From: Sphingobium sp. 15-1
GTDB taxonomy: Bacteria > Pseudomonadota > Alphaproteobacteria > Sphingomonadales > Sphingomonadaceae
DNA: 64,000 bases
Direction: 5' to 3'
Assembly (NCBI RefSeq): GCF_013375535.1
Contig: NZ_JABXJG010000001.1
Location: 186,001-250,000 of the forward strand
Part shown: in pieces, positions 16,702-27,871 of the stretch
Layout: each line of letters begins with the position of its first letter
Numbering within the stretch: position 1 is the stretch's first letter
The notes under the pieces: model-generated
The model's input: the letters and a program-made list of their open reading frames with translations, nothing else
Databases searched by the model: none
What the model was told of the DNA's origin: nothing
Position numbers and translations under genes: made by a program

Positions 16702-17792
16702 GCCCTTGCCTCCATCCAACTGACGATGGGCCGCCCGGAGCGCTTCACGCCATAGGCCTGCATCAGCCGCACCGCATGGACGCCCAGCGAGATGATCGTC
16801 CACCATGCGAGCGCGATCAACCCGATGTCCGGCCGCCCGGCCAGCAGCGCCACGAACAGGATCACCATATTCGGATTGCGCCGCGCGGTGATCAGCCGGA
16901 ACCAGCTATCGAACCGGCCCCAGACATGGATGTCCATGCCAAAATCCTTGATGAACATCCCCTCGATCAGCCGCTGGAGCACATAGCCCGCGATCACCGC
17001 CGCCATCACCAGCGCGAAAGTCTGCGTCGACAGCGCCAGCCCCCAGGCCGACAGCCCGACGCCCCAGAAATACCACCAGAAGGGCGGATGGATCAGGTCG
17101 ACGCCATGGTCCGCGACATTGCCCCATTTGGAGGAGGTGATGGTGCAGCGGGCGAGCTTCCCGTCCACCGTATCCAGCACCATGAAGACGAAGCCGGCGA
17201 GTATGCCGGTCCAGTAAAGCCCCTGGGCGAAGAACCAGGTCGCCAGCACGCACAGCGTCGCGCCGATGGCCGTCACCATATTGGGCGTCATGCCGATGGA
17301 GGCGGCCAGCCGCGTCAGCCACAGCGCCAGTTCGGGCCAGAGATATTTGGTCAGCAGGTCGGTGACGCCCTTATAGGCGCCGAAATAGCTTTGCCGCTCG
17401 ATGCCGCGCCGGGTCGCGGGGGTCAGTTCCCGGACGAAGGGTTGCTCCAGCTTGCGGAGCTGCCGGTTGTAAAGCTTTCGCCCGTCGGACAGGTCGACGA
17501 CAAGCGCCGCGCTCAGCGGATCGCCGTTCGTCGGCACCTGCCCGACAATCGGCGTAATACCCCAGGCGAACACCGTGCCCGGCTCCTCCAGCACCAGCCG
17601 CAGCAGCATCGGATCGAAGGCGTAGCTCAGGTTGAACAGCAGTTCATGGCCGTCCGCCAATGCGCTGCCATTCTTCGCGGCGCTTTCGGCCATGCGGCGG
17701 CAGCGCTCGGCATTGGACATGCCCCATATGCGGGTCGCATTGTCGCCCAGCAGCCGCACTGGCCCCAGACCGGTCGTGATCGTCTGCGTCAT
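16698..17792 (-). CDS. CDP-alcohol phosphatidyltransferase with extra N-terminal domain
   Basis: 364 residues. The C-terminal part is an integral membrane CDP-alcohol phosphotransferase: residues 207-232 hold the full motif DG-x2-AR-x8-G-x3-D-x3-D, with aspartates at 210, 228 and 232, embedded among about six helices. The first 150 residues are soluble and lack a GxGxR nucleotide site. Their end (SYFGAYKGVTDLLTKYLWP) resembles the junction of bifunctional inositol-phosphate cytidylyltransferase/DIPP synthases, so this may be a dead nucleotidyltransferase domain, the active one being encoded at 15518. It joins a phospho-alcohol to an acceptor at the inner membrane. Genes on both sides overlap it by four bases. 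Confidence 0.87.
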   Translation of the reverse strand: MTQTITTGLGPVRLLGDNATRIWGMSNAERCRRMAESAAKNGSALADGHELLFNLSYAFDPMLLRLVLEEPGTVFAWGITPIVGQVPTNGDPLSAALVVDLSDGRKLYNRQLRKLEQPFVRELTPATRRGIERQSYFGAYKGVTDLLTKYLWPELALWLTRLAASIGMTPNMVTAIGATLCVLATWFFAQGLYWTGILAGFVFMVLDTVDGKLARCTITSSKWGNVADHGVDLIHPPFWWYFWGVGLSAWGLALSTQTFALVMAAVIAGYVLQRLIEGMFIKDFGMDIHVWGRFDSWFRLITARRNPNMVILFVALLAGRPDIGLIALAWWTIISLGVHAVRLMQAYGVKRSGRPIVSWMEARA

Positions 17793-18880
17793 CGGGCGTC
17801 CGTCCTCCCGGACTTGCGGGCGAAATCCAGAATGAGGTCGGCCTGCCGTTCGGAGGCGGGAATAGGGGATAGGTCGATGGAATCGGACATGGCCGCTTCC
17901 TGAGCATCAACGAACGCCGCTTGCAAGCCCGCGGCGCGATGAAGCGCTTCGGGCAGGGCTGCGATGTCTTCGACCACCTGTCCCAGCCGCCAGTGCGCGA
18001 AGGTCTCATCGCCGCGCCAGTCGCACTGTTCGAGGTTCAGGAAGATGCATGGGCGAGGTTCCAGGAGGAACTCGTAGACCTGGCTCGACACGTCACCCAG
18101 ATAGACGTCCGCGCTCATCGTGTAGCTCATGTCGATCGAATGACGGCTGCCCATGTCGACGCGGATATGCGGGGCAGTGGTCCGGATGGGAGCGGCGCGG
18201 GCGCCGAGCTTGGTATGCGGGGCGATGATGACGTTCCAGCCCTCCAGCGCCTCCAGCGTGGCGAGCACCTCCTGTCCATGCCGCACCCATGACGAAAGCT
18301 TTGCATCGAAATGGGGAATGTAGAGCAGCACCGGCCGGTCATTGTCGAAGAAACGCTGTCGCGGCGCCTTCAGCTCGAACTTGGCATAGCCGCCGACGGC
18401 GCAATTCTCCGGCGTGCAAAGACCCCGGCCGATCATGCGCCGCCGGTCCTTTTCTCCACCCACCAGGGTCAGGTCGAAGGCGGCATGGCGCGCCTTGTAG
18501 CCGCCCTCGCGGTCGCCCGCGCCATGTTTGATGAGCGCCATGCGCGAGGAAAAACCCGGCACCTTGCGCAACCAGCCGCTCGATATCTCGGTCGTGACCA
18601 GCAAGGGATAGCGGCGGATGGTCGAATAGTTGAGCGCCAGCGTCAAAAGCCGCGAAGGCTGCCGGAACAGCGAGTCGGGCGGGAAGGGTGGACGGCGCAG
18701 GCGCACGAGGTGGAGCGCTCCGTCAGGATCGTAGCTCGCCGCCAGGTCCAGAATGCTGGCGGATGGCGAAAGCACATGCACCTTGACCCCTGCCCGGCGC
18801 GACAACGCAAGCGCAGCGGGCAGCCAGTGGTAGATTTGATGGGCTTCGGCAATGGCCAGAAAGGCTATGTCGGTCGGCAA
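17789..18880 (-). CDS. CDP-glycerol glycerophosphotransferase-like protein
   Basis: 363 residues in two Rossmann-like halves (GT-B-like). Motifs resembling teichoic acid polymerases and primases are visible: IKHGAGDREGGY (118-128), APHTKLG (220-226) and DVYLGDVSSQVYE (258-270), the last being the conserved D-x-SS-x3-E acceptor or nucleotide-binding segment. No membrane helix is evident. It is the first gene of the three-gene minus operon (overlaps the next by ATGA). In a Gram-negative lacking wall teichoic acid this points to a phosphodiester-linked surface glycolipid or polymer, but the substrate is unknown. Confidence 0.75.
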   Translation of the reverse strand: MPTDIAFLAIAEAHQIYHWLPAALALSRRAGVKVHVLSPSASILDLAASYDPDGALHLVRLRRPPFPPDSLFRQPSRLLTLALNYSTIRRYPLLVTTEISSGWLRKVPGFSSRMALIKHGAGDREGGYKARHAAFDLTLVGGEKDRRRMIGRGLCTPENCAVGGYAKFELKAPRQRFFDNDRPVLLYIPHFDAKLSSWVRHGQEVLATLEALEGWNVIIAPHTKLGARAAPIRTTAPHIRVDMGSRHSIDMSYTMSADVYLGDVSSQVYEFLLEPRPCIFLNLEQCDWRGDETFAHWRLGQVVEDIAALPEALHRAAGLQAAFVDAQEAAMSDSIDLSPIPASERQADLILDFARKSGRTDAR

Positions 18881-19033
18881 AGGCGGGCTCTCCAGGATGT
18901 GCTGCGCCGTAACGACAGAAACGGCTTCAAATCAAGCAAGCCCGTTTTTGCATTGCGTCAGTGCTGGACCTTTGCAGATTTTTTGTTATGCGCAACGCCG
19001 ACTGAAGGATCATCCGAAGAGGCGTGACGAGCA

Positions 19034-19822
19034 ATGGCCGAATTTGCGTTGCCCAAGAACAGCAAGATCAGCGCCAAGGGCGTAACCCACAAGGCGCCTG
19101 ACGGCGCCACCAACGTCAAGAGCTTCAAGGTCTATCGCTACGACCCCGACTCCGGCCAGAACCCGCGCTACGACACGTTCGAGATCGATCTCGACAATTG
19201 CGGCCCGATGGTTCTGGACGCGCTGCTGAAGATCAAGAATGAATATGATCCGACGCTGACCTTCCGCCGTTCCTGCCGCGAGGGCATTTGCGGTTCCTGC
19301 TCGATGAACATGAACGGCCGCAACGGCCTGGCCTGCACCACCTCGATCGAGGAATGTTCGGGCAAGGAAGTGCGCGTGACGCCGCTGCCGCATATGGATG
19401 TGATCAAGGATCTGGTGCCTGATTTCACGCATTTCTACGCCCAGTACAATTCGATCAAGCCCTGGCTGCAAACCGTCAGCCCCGCGCCCAGCGGCAAGGA
19501 GCGGCTTCAGTCGCCCGCCGACCGTGAGAAGCTGGACGGGCTTTATGAGTGCATCCTGTGCGCCTGCTGCTCGACGAGCTGCCCCAGCTACTGGTGGAAC
19601 AGCGACAAGTTCCTGGGTCCGGCGATCTTGTTGCAGGCCTATCGCTGGTTGGCCGACAGCCGCGACGAATATACCGGCGAGCGTCTGGACGAATTGGAAG
19701 ATCCCTTCCGCCTCTATCGCTGCCACACCATCATGAACTGCGCGAACGTCTGCCCCAAGGGTCTGAGCCCGGCCAAGGCGATCGCGGAAACCAAGAAGAT
19801 GATGGTCGAGCGGCAGCTCTGA
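19034..19822 (+). CDS. sdhB: Succinate dehydrogenase iron-sulfur subunit
   Basis: 262 residues. The [2Fe-2S] ligands are CREGICGSC...CTT around 86-106; the second domain has [12 protein letters not shown] (about 175-186) and [14 protein letters not shown] (about 233-246), which hold the [4Fe-4S] and [3Fe-4S] clusters. The protein passes electrons from the SdhA flavin to ubiquinone in complex II. sdhC, sdhD and sdhA, normally directly upstream, are not in this window: the neighbour is a divergent envelope gene 153 bases away, so sdhB must have its own promoter. Confidence 0.97.
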   Translation: MAEFALPKNSKISAKGVTHKAPDGATNVKSFKVYRYDPDSGQNPRYDTFEIDLDNCGPMVLDALLKIKNEYDPTLTFRRSCREGICGSCSMNMNGRNGLACTTSIEECSGKEVRVTPLPHMDVIKDLVPDFTHFYAQYNSIKPWLQTVSPAPSGKERLQSPADREKLDGLYECILCACCSTSCPSYWWNSDKFLGPAILLQAYRWLADSRDEYTGERLDELEDPFRLYRCHTIMNCANVCPKGLSPAKAIAETKKMMVERQL

Positions 19823-19826
19823 TAGG

Positions 19827-20303
19827 GTGAGCGACGGAGCGGGTCATCTGAGCCCCGTGGTCGATGGGCCATGGGCTGGCTGGCTGTCCTGGACCGACAC
19901 GGTGCCGGGAACGTTCCTCGACTCGGCCATCGGCACCAGCTATTCGCGCAGCGATGCAGCGGGCAGGGCGACGGTCATGCTGGAAAGCCTGCCGTCGCAC
20001 GCCAACCGGCTGGGGGCGCTGCATGGCGGCTTTCTCGCCGGATTTGCCGATCACGCCTATTTCGCGGCCTTGGCGGCCATGGGCCGGCCGGAACAGGCGG
20101 CGGCGGTGACCGTTGACCTTGGCATGCAATATTGCGGTTCCGGGAAAATTGGTCCGACCCTGTGCGCGGAGGTCGAATTGCTGCGGGAGACGGGGCGGCT
20201 CATGTTCCTGCGCCTGACCATCGCGCAGGATGGCAATCTGATCGCGGCGTCGACCGCGACCGTGCGCAAGGCGCCTGCGCCGCAAAAGCCCGATCCGAAA
20301 TGA
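19827..20303 (+). CDS. PaaI-like hotdog-fold thioesterase
   Basis: 158 residues starting with GTG four bases after the sdhB stop. The central LGALHGGFLAGFADHAYFAAL is the hotdog acyl-CoA thioesterase helix with its HGG motif, followed by VTVDLGMQYC strands. PaaI/YdiI-like enzymes hydrolyse aryl- or acyl-CoA thioesters. Probably co-transcribed with sdhB and, by an ATGA overlap, with zapE. The substrate is unknown. Confidence 0.83.
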   Translation: MSDGAGHLSPVVDGPWAGWLSWTDTVPGTFLDSAIGTSYSRSDAAGRATVMLESLPSHANRLGALHGGFLAGFADHAYFAALAAMGRPEQAAAVTVDLGMQYCGSGKIGPTLCAEVELLRETGRLMFLRLTIAQDGNLIAASTATVRKAPAPQKPDPK

Positions 20304-21412
20304 CCGGCGTCATCGCCCGATATGACGCGCTCGTCGCGGCGGGCGAATTGCGGCCCGATCCCGATCAGCGGGCCGCGGCGGAGCGGCTTGACCGTCTGCA
20401 ACAGGAGTTGGAGGCCGCGCCCCCGCGCGGTTCGACCCTGTGGAAGCTGCTGCGCAAGGCGCCGGAGCCGCCGCGCGGCCTTTATATGTGGGGCGGCGTC
20501 GGACGCGGCAAATCGATGCTGATGGACCTGTTCTTTGATACGGTGCACGTCCAGCGCAAGAAGCGTGCCCATTTCCATGAGTTCATGCTCGACGTGCACG
20601 CCCGGCTGGCCGAAGCGCGCAAGTCGGAGACGGGCGATCCCATCCCGCCGGTGGTCGAGTCGCTGGCGGAGGAAGCGCGGCTGCTTTGTTTCGACGAGAT
20701 GGTCGTCAACAATATGGCCGACGCCGCCATCATGTCGCGGCTGTTCACGGGTTTGCTGGAAAAGCGGGTGACGATCGTCACCACCTCCAACCGCGAGCCG
20801 GACGAACTCTACAAGAACGGCCTCAACCGTCAGCTTTTCCTGCCTTTTATCGATCTCATCAAGGCGAAGTTGGACGTCATGACGCTGAACGGGCCGACCG
20901 ACTACCGGCGCGATCGCCTGGGCGATGCCGAGCTTTGGCACGCGCCCAATGGTCCGGCGGCGACCAAGGCGCTGTCCGAAGCCTTTTTCCGCCTGACCGA
21001 CTATCCGGTCGAGGATCGCGCGAAAGTTCCCGCCGAAGACATCAAGGTGCAGGGCGGCCGCACGCTGCATGTGCCCAAGAGCCTGAAGGGCGTGGCCGTC
21101 TTCTCCTTCAAGCGCCTCTGCGCCGAAGCGCGAGGCGCGCCGGATTATCTGGCGATCGCCCGCAAATATCATACCGTCATCCTTGTCGGCATCCCGGTGC
21201 TGGGGCCGGAAAAGCGCAATGAGGCGGCGCGCTTCGTGACGCTGATCGACGCGCTTTACGAATATAAGGTGAAGCTGCTCGCCTCCGCCGATGCGGAGCC
21301 CGCCATCCTCTATCCGGTGGGCGACGGCGCCTTCGAGTTCGAGCGCACCGTCTCGCGCCTGATGGAGATGCAGTCGGACGACTATCTGGCCTTGGGCCAC
21401 GGCGAGAAATAA
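20300..21412 (+). CDS. zapE: ZapE/AFG1-family ATPase
   Basis: 370 residues from the ATG overlapping the preceding stop. Walker A is GLYMWGGVGRGKSML (about 53-67); Walker B is RLLCFDEMVVNNMADA (about 131-146), with an arginine-bearing TSNREPDELYKNGLNR following. These are the marks of the AFG1/ZapE ATPases, which in E. coli act at the division ring under stress and in mitochondria in protein turnover. It sits between sdhB and mdh, an arrangement common in sphingomonads as far as I recall. Confidence 0.9.
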   Translation: MTGVIARYDALVAAGELRPDPDQRAAAERLDRLQQELEAAPPRGSTLWKLLRKAPEPPRGLYMWGGVGRGKSMLMDLFFDTVHVQRKKRAHFHEFMLDVHARLAEARKSETGDPIPPVVESLAEEARLLCFDEMVVNNMADAAIMSRLFTGLLEKRVTIVTTSNREPDELYKNGLNRQLFLPFIDLIKAKLDVMTLNGPTDYRRDRLGDAELWHAPNGPAATKALSEAFFRLTDYPVEDRAKVPAEDIKVQGGRTLHVPKSLKGVAVFSFKRLCAEARGAPDYLAIARKYHTVILVGIPVLGPEKRNEAARFVTLIDALYEYKVKLLASADAEPAILYPVGDGAFEFERTVSRLMEMQSDDYLALGHGEK

Positions 21413-22714
<1,302 letters not shown>

Positions 22715-22734
22715 GCCTTTTCAAGAGCTGCACC

Positions 22735-22777
22735 AGCCCGCTCCAGGTAAGTGCGCAGCCTGGGGCGGGCTGCTTTT
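22735..22777 (+). terminator. Rho-independent terminator after mdh
   Basis: AGCCCGCTCCAGG (22735-22747) pairs with CCTGGGGCGGGCT (22759-22771) with one G-T pair, followed by GCTTTT. It lies 20 bases after the mdh stop, so mdh may be mostly transcribed apart from sucD. Confidence 0.75.
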
Positions 22778-22818
22778 AGACCCAAAGTGCCACGTCCACA
22801 GAAGATAAAGGGACTGAC

Positions 22819-23703
22819 ATGTCCATTCTGGTGAACAAGAACACCAAGGTCATCACCCAGGGTATGACCGGTGCCACCGGTACCTTCCACACCGAAACCG
22901 CCTTGGCCTATGGCACGCAGATGGTCGGCGGCGTCACGCCCGGCAAGGGCGGCACGACCCATATCGGTCTGCCCATGTTCGACACCGTCGCGGAAGCCAA
23001 GTCGAAGACCGGCGCCGACGCTTCGGTCATCTATGTTCCGCCGCCGTTCGCAGCCGACTCGATCCTGGAAGCGATCGACGCCGAAATCCCGCTGATCGTC
23101 TGCATCACCGAAGGCATTCCGGTGCTGGACATGGTGAAGGTGAAGCGCTCCCTGTCGGGCAGCAAGTCGCGCCTGATCGGCCCGAACTGCCCCGGCCTGC
23201 TGACGCCCGGCGAATGCAAGATCGGCATCATGCCCGGCAACATCTTCTCCAAGGGTTCGGTCGGCGTCGTGTCGCGTTCGGGCACGCTGACCTATGAAGC
23301 CGTGTTCCAGACCACCAATGCGGGCTTGGGCCAGACCACCGCTGTCGGCATCGGCGGCGATCCGGTTAACGGCACCAACTTCATCGACGTGCTGGAACTG
23401 TTCCTGGCTGACGACGCCACCGAATCGATCATCATGATCGGTGAAATCGGCGGTGACGCGGAAGAGCAAGCTGCCCAGTTCCTGATCGACGAAGCGAAGA
23501 AGGGCCGCAAGAAGCCGATGGCCGGCTTCATCGCGGGCCGCACGGCGCCTCCGGGCCGCCGCATGGGCCATGCCGGCGCGATCGTGTCGGGCGGTAAGGG
23601 CGACGCCGAGAGCAAGATCGCGGCGATGGAAGCGGCCGGCATCAAGGTCGCTGCCAGCCCGTCGGAACTCGGCACGACCCTGCTGGAAGTGCTGAAGGGC
23701 TGA
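22819..23703 (+). CDS. sucD: Succinyl-CoA synthetase alpha subunit
   Basis: 294 residues. [24 protein letters not shown] is the standard start with the CoA-binding fold; the conserved cysteine region is [12 protein letters not shown], and [16 protein letters not shown] contains the histidine that is phosphorylated during catalysis. With SucC it converts succinyl-CoA to succinate with nucleotide triphosphate formation. sucC, which is normally directly upstream, is absent: only 104 bases separate mdh and sucD. Confidence 0.97.
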   Translation: MSILVNKNTKVITQGMTGATGTFHTETALAYGTQMVGGVTPGKGGTTHIGLPMFDTVAEAKSKTGADASVIYVPPPFAADSILEAIDAEIPLIVCITEGIPVLDMVKVKRSLSGSKSRLIGPNCPGLLTPGECKIGIMPGNIFSKGSVGVVSRSGTLTYEAVFQTTNAGLGQTTAVGIGGDPVNGTNFIDVLELFLADDATESIIMIGEIGGDAEEQAAQFLIDEAKKGRKKPMAGFIAGRTAPPGRRMGHAGAIVSGGKGDAESKIAAMEAAGIKVAASPSELGTTLLEVLKG

Positions 23704-23716
23704 TCCAGCCATGAGA

Positions 23717-23742
23717 GATGGCCGGGCTGCACCCCGGCCATC
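23717..23742 (+). terminator. Hairpin between sucD and sucA
   Basis: GATGGCCGGG (23717-23726) pairs with CCCGGCCATC (23733-23742) around a short loop. TGTTA follows instead of a long T run, so this may attenuate or protect the sucD message more than stop it. Confidence 0.55.
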
Positions 23743-23790
23743 TGTTACCCCGCACCCGCGACTGCACGCGGTTGGCATGGGACGAGAAAA

Positions 23791-26601
23791 ATGGGTTACG
23801 AGAACCAGGAAGTTTTTGAAGGGGTCGGGGAGATTGAGCGCGGACCGAGCTGGGCGCGCACCAACTGGCCGCCGATCGACACCGACGACCTGACCGGGGC
23901 GCTTGACCCCACGCAGATGCAGGTGGCCGTGAAGGCCGCCGCCAAGGCCAACGGCAAGGCGGTTTCGGACGCTGATGCCGTCAGCGCGGCCGACGATGCA
24001 ATCCGCGCGCAGATGCTGATCCGCACATATCGCGTACGTGGTCATCTGGCTGCCAATCTCGACCCGCTGGGGCTGACCCAACGCGACCTGCCGGCCGACT
24101 TGACGCCGGAATATCACGGCCTGACCGATCTGGATAAGAAGGTCTATCTGGGCGGCACGCTGGGCTTGCAATATGCGACCGTTCGCGAGATCGTGGCGAT
24201 CCTGCGCACCAATTATTGCGGCAATGTCGGCCTGGAATATATGCACATCGCTGATGTGGAGGAGCGCCGCTTCCTGCAGGATCGCCTGGAGGGCAAGGAC
24301 AAGGAAATCCACTTCACGCCGGAAGGCAAGAAGGCGATCCTGTCCAAGGTGATCCACGCCGAACAATATGAGAAGTTCCTGGGCCGCAAATATGTCGGCA
24401 CCAAACGCTTCGGACTGGACGGCGGCGAATCGATGATTCCCGCGCTCGAAGCCATCATCAAATATGGCGGCGCGCAGGGCGTTCGCGAGATCGTCTACGG
24501 CATGGCCCATCGCGGCCGCCTGAACGTGCTCGCCAATGTGATGGCCAAGGGCTTTCGCGTCATCTTCCACGAATTTTCGGGCGGTACCGCCAATCCCGAA
24601 GATGTCGGCGGTTCGGGCGACGTGAAATATCACCTCGGCACTTCGACCGACCGGGAATTTGACGGCGTCAAGGTTCACATGTCGCTGGTTCCCAACCCCT
24701 CGCACCTTGAAACCGTCGATCCGGTGGTGCTGGGCAAGGTCCGCGCGCAGCAGACTTTCCGTGACGACCTGACCAAGCATGAGCAGGTTCTGCCCGTGCT
24801 GATCCATGGCGACGCGGCTTTCGCCGGCCAGGGCATCGTTTGGGAATGCCTCGGCTTCTCGGGCGTTTCCGGTTACAATACCGGCGGTTGCATCCACTTC
24901 ATCGTCAACAACCAGATCGGTTTCACGACCTCGCCGCAATTCTCGCGCGGGTCGCCCTATCCCAGCGATGTCGCGAAGGGCGTTCAGGCGCCGATCCTGC
25001 ACATCAACGGCGACGATCCGGAAGCGGTTACCTTCGCGTGCAAGCTGGCGATGGAATATCGCCAGACCTTCCACCGCGACATCGTGATCGACATGTGGTG
25101 CTATCGCCGCTTTGGTCATAATGAAGGCGACGAGCCGTCCTTCACCCAACCGCAAATGTACGCGAAGATCCGCCAGCATCCGCCGGTCAGCGACGTCTAT
25201 TCGGCGCGGTTGAAGGCTGAAGGCGTGGTCGACGACGATTTCGTCAGCCAAGTGACGGGCGATTTCGTCAATCATCTGGAGGAAGAGTTCGAGGCGGCGA
25301 AAAGCTACAAGCCGAACAAGGCCGACTGGTTCGCCGGTCGCTGGTCGGGCCTGCACAAGCCCGCCGACGCCGAAACCACCCGCCAGAGCGTCGAGTCCGC
25401 GATCAGCCAGAAGCTGTTCGACAGCCTGGGCAAGACGCTGACGACCATCCCCGAAGGGCATAACGTCCACAAGACGTTGAAGCGCGTGATCGACGCCAAG
25501 GCGGAGATGTTCAAGTCGGGCGAGAATTTCGACTGGGCGACCGGTGAGGCGCTGGCCTTCGGTTCGCTGCTGTCGGAAGGCTATGGCGTCCGCCTGTCGG
25601 GTCAGGACTCCGGGCGCGGCACCTTCAGCCAGCGTCACGCCGTCTGGACCGATCAGGATACGGAGAACAAGTACATCCCGCTCTCGACCGTGCCGCATGG
25701 CCGTTTCGAGGTGCTGGACTCGCCGCTCTCCGAATATGGCGTGCTCGGCTTCGAATATGGCTTCGCGCTGGCGGACCCGAAGAGCCTCGTGCTGTGGGAA
25801 GCCCAGTTCGGTGACTTCGCCAATGGCGCGCAGATCATCTTCGACCAGTATATCGCGTCGTCGGAGACCAAGTGGCTACGGTCCAACGGCCTCGTCTGCC
25901 TGCTGCCGCATGGCTATGAAGGGCAGGGTCCGGAACATAGCTCGGCCCGTCTGGAGCGTTATCTCCAGCTTTGCGCGGAAGGAAATATCCAGGTCGCGAA
26001 CATCACGACCCCGGCCAATTATTTCCACGTCCTGCGCCGTCAGATGCTGCGGCCCTTCCGCAAGCCGCTGATCATCATGGCGCCCAAGTCGCTGCTGCGT
26101 CACAAGTCGGCGGTCAGCAAGGCTGAGGACTTCCTGGGCGAAACGCACTTCAAGCGCATCCTGTCGGACCCCAATGCGGCGCCCGACCAGGATACCAGGC
26201 GGCTGGTTCTATGTTCCGGCAAGGTCTTCTACGACCTGATGGAAGCCCGGGACGCCGCTGGCGACACGGACGTGCAGATCGTTCGCATCGAACAGATCTA
26301 CCCGTTCGCGACCGAGGCTCTTGCCAAGCGCATCGAGCGCATGACGAAGCTGGAGCATGTCGTCTGGTGTCAGGAGGAACCGCGCAACAACGGCGCCTGG
26401 TTCTTCGTGGAGCCTTATATCGAGGAAGCGCTGGCCCAGGCCGGCAAGGCGCCGATGCGCGCCCGCTATGCCGGTCGCAAGGCCTCGGCGTCGCCCGCAA
26501 CGGGCCTCGCCAAGCGCCATGTGGCCGAACAGGGCGCCCTTGTTGCCGATGCGCTGGGTCACAGCGTCCGTGAAGAAATCCGTCGCCAGAAGAAAGGCTG
26601 A
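23791..26601 (+). CDS. sucA: 2-oxoglutarate dehydrogenase E1 component
   Basis: 936 residues, standard for the E1o subunit. It starts [11 protein letters not shown]; the thiamine-diphosphate region is [13 protein letters not shown]...VNNQIGFTT (about 335-375), and the C-terminal transketolase-like part has [11 protein letters not shown] and [23 protein letters not shown]1 decarboxylates 2-oxoglutarate and passes the succinyl group to SucB lipoate. It is followed by sucB after nine bases. Confidence 0.98.
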   Translation: MGYENQEVFEGVGEIERGPSWARTNWPPIDTDDLTGALDPTQMQVAVKAAAKANGKAVSDADAVSAADDAIRAQMLIRTYRVRGHLAANLDPLGLTQRDLPADLTPEYHGLTDLDKKVYLGGTLGLQYATVREIVAILRTNYCGNVGLEYMHIADVEERRFLQDRLEGKDKEIHFTPEGKKAILSKVIHAEQYEKFLGRKYVGTKRFGLDGGESMIPALEAIIKYGGAQGVREIVYGMAHRGRLNVLANVMAKGFRVIFHEFSGGTANPEDVGGSGDVKYHLGTSTDREFDGVKVHMSLVPNPSHLETVDPVVLGKVRAQQTFRDDLTKHEQVLPVLIHGDAAFAGQGIVWECLGFSGVSGYNTGGCIHFIVNNQIGFTTSPQFSRGSPYPSDVAKGVQAPILHINGDDPEAVTFACKLAMEYRQTFHRDIVIDMWCYRRFGHNEGDEPSFTQPQMYAKIRQHPPVSDVYSARLKAEGVVDDDFVSQVTGDFVNHLEEEFEAAKSYKPNKADWFAGRWSGLHKPADAETTRQSVESAISQKLFDSLGKTLTTIPEGHNVHKTLKRVIDAKAEMFKSGENFDWATGEALAFGSLLSEGYGVRLSGQDSGRGTFSQRHAVWTDQDTENKYIPLSTVPHGRFEVLDSPLSEYGVLGFEYGFALADPKSLVLWEAQFGDFANGAQIIFDQYIASSETKWLRSNGLVCLLPHGYEGQGPEHSSARLERYLQLCAEGNIQVANITTPANYFHVLRRQMLRPFRKPLIIMAPKSLLRHKSAVSKAEDFLGETHFKRILSDPNAAPDQDTRRLVLCSGKVFYDLMEARDAAGDTDVQIVRIEQIYPFATEALAKRIERMTKLEHVVWCQEEPRNNGAWFFVEPYIEEALAQAGKAPMRARYAGRKASASPATGLAKRHVAEQGALVADALGHSVREEIRRQKKG

Positions 26602-26609
26602 ACAAGCTC

Positions 26610-27857
26610 ATGGCCACCGAAGTCAAAGTCCCCACGCTGGGCGAATCCGTTACCGAAGCAACCGTTGGTCAGTGGCTCAAGAAGCCCGGTGAGGCCGTGA
26701 AGGCCGACGAGCCCATCGTGTCCCTGGAAACCGACAAGGTCGCGGTCGACGTGCCCGCGCCGGTTGCGGGCGTGCTGGGCGACATCGTTGCCAAGGAAGG
26801 CGACACGGTTCAGGTCGGCGCGCTGCTGGCCTATGTGAATGCGGGCGCGGGCGCTGCGGCCGCTCCTGCCGCAGCGCCCGCCGCCAAGGCGGAGGCTGCT
26901 GCAACGGTGCCAGCGGCTTCGGTTGCGGCGCCTGTCGCTTCCGATGAGGAGGAAGGCGGCAATCTGACCCTGTCGCCGGCGGTTCGCCGTCTGGTGCTGG
27001 AACATGGCCTTGACCCGAGCAAGATCAAGGGCACCGGCAAGGACGGCCGTCTGACCAAGGATGACGTCGTGGCCGCTGCTGCTGCCGGTACCGCCAAGGC
27101 CGCCGCTTCGGCCGCTGCCGCTGCGCCCGCCGCCGCTGCCCCGACCGCCGGTCCCAGCCGCGCGCAGGAACGCGTCAAGATGACCCGCCTGCGCCAGACC
27201 GTCGCCAAGCGGCTGAAGGAAGCGCAGAACAACGCCGCGCTGCTGACCACCTACAACGACGTCGACATGACCAACGTCATCGAGGCGCGCGCCAAATATA
27301 AGGACCTGTTCGAGAAGAAGCATGGCGTCCGCCTGGGCTTCATGGGCTTCTTCACCAAGGCCGTCTGCATGGCGCTGCGCGACATTCCGGGCGTCAACGC
27401 GCAGATCGAGGGCGACGAGATCGTCTATAACGATTTTGCCGACATCTCGGTCGCCGTGTCGGCCCCGAACGGTCTGGTCGTGCCGGTGATCCGCAATGCC
27501 GAGAGCCTGAGCGTCGCGGACATCGAAAAGACGATCGGCGGCTTTGGCAAGAAGGCCAAGGAAGGCACACTGACCATGGAAGATATGAAGGGCGGCACCT
27601 TCACCATCTCCAATGGCGGCGTCTTCGGCTCGCTATTGTCGAGCCCGATCATCAACCCGCCGCAGTCGGCGGTGCTGGGCCTGCACCGCATCGAGGACCG
27701 TCCGGTCGTCCGCGACGGTCAGATCGTCATCCGCCCGATGATGTATCTCGCGCTCAGCTATGACCATCGCCTGATCGATGGTCGCGAGGCAGTGACATTC
27801 CTCGTCGCGGTCAAGAACGCGATCGAGGACCCGACCCGCCTGCTGATCGACCTGTAA
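26610..27857 (+). CDS. sucB: 2-oxoglutarate dehydrogenase E2, dihydrolipoyl succinyltransferase
   Basis: 415 residues with three parts: a lipoyl domain (ETDKVAVDV, lipoylated lysine near 44), a peripheral-subunit-binding domain ([33 protein letters not shown], about 117-150) between Ala-rich flexible linkers, and the catalytic core ending [15 protein letters not shown] with the active-site His and Asp. It forms the core of the oxoglutarate dehydrogenase complex. The next gene in the operon is an unrelated DUF1877 gene, then lpdA for the E3 subunit. Confidence 0.98.
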   Translation: MATEVKVPTLGESVTEATVGQWLKKPGEAVKADEPIVSLETDKVAVDVPAPVAGVLGDIVAKEGDTVQVGALLAYVNAGAGAAAAPAAAPAAKAEAAATVPAASVAAPVASDEEEGGNLTLSPAVRRLVLEHGLDPSKIKGTGKDGRLTKDDVVAAAAAGTAKAAASAAAAAPAAAAPTAGPSRAQERVKMTRLRQTVAKRLKEAQNNAALLTTYNDVDMTNVIEARAKYKDLFEKKHGVRLGFMGFFTKAVCMALRDIPGVNAQIEGDEIVYNDFADISVAVSAPNGLVVPVIRNAESLSVADIEKTIGGFGKKAKEGTLTMEDMKGGTFTISNGGVFGSLLSSPIINPPQSAVLGLHRIEDRPVVRDGQIVIRPMMYLALSYDHRLIDGREAVTFLVAVKNAIEDPTRLLIDL

Positions 27858-27871
27858 AGGAGAAGCATTCC

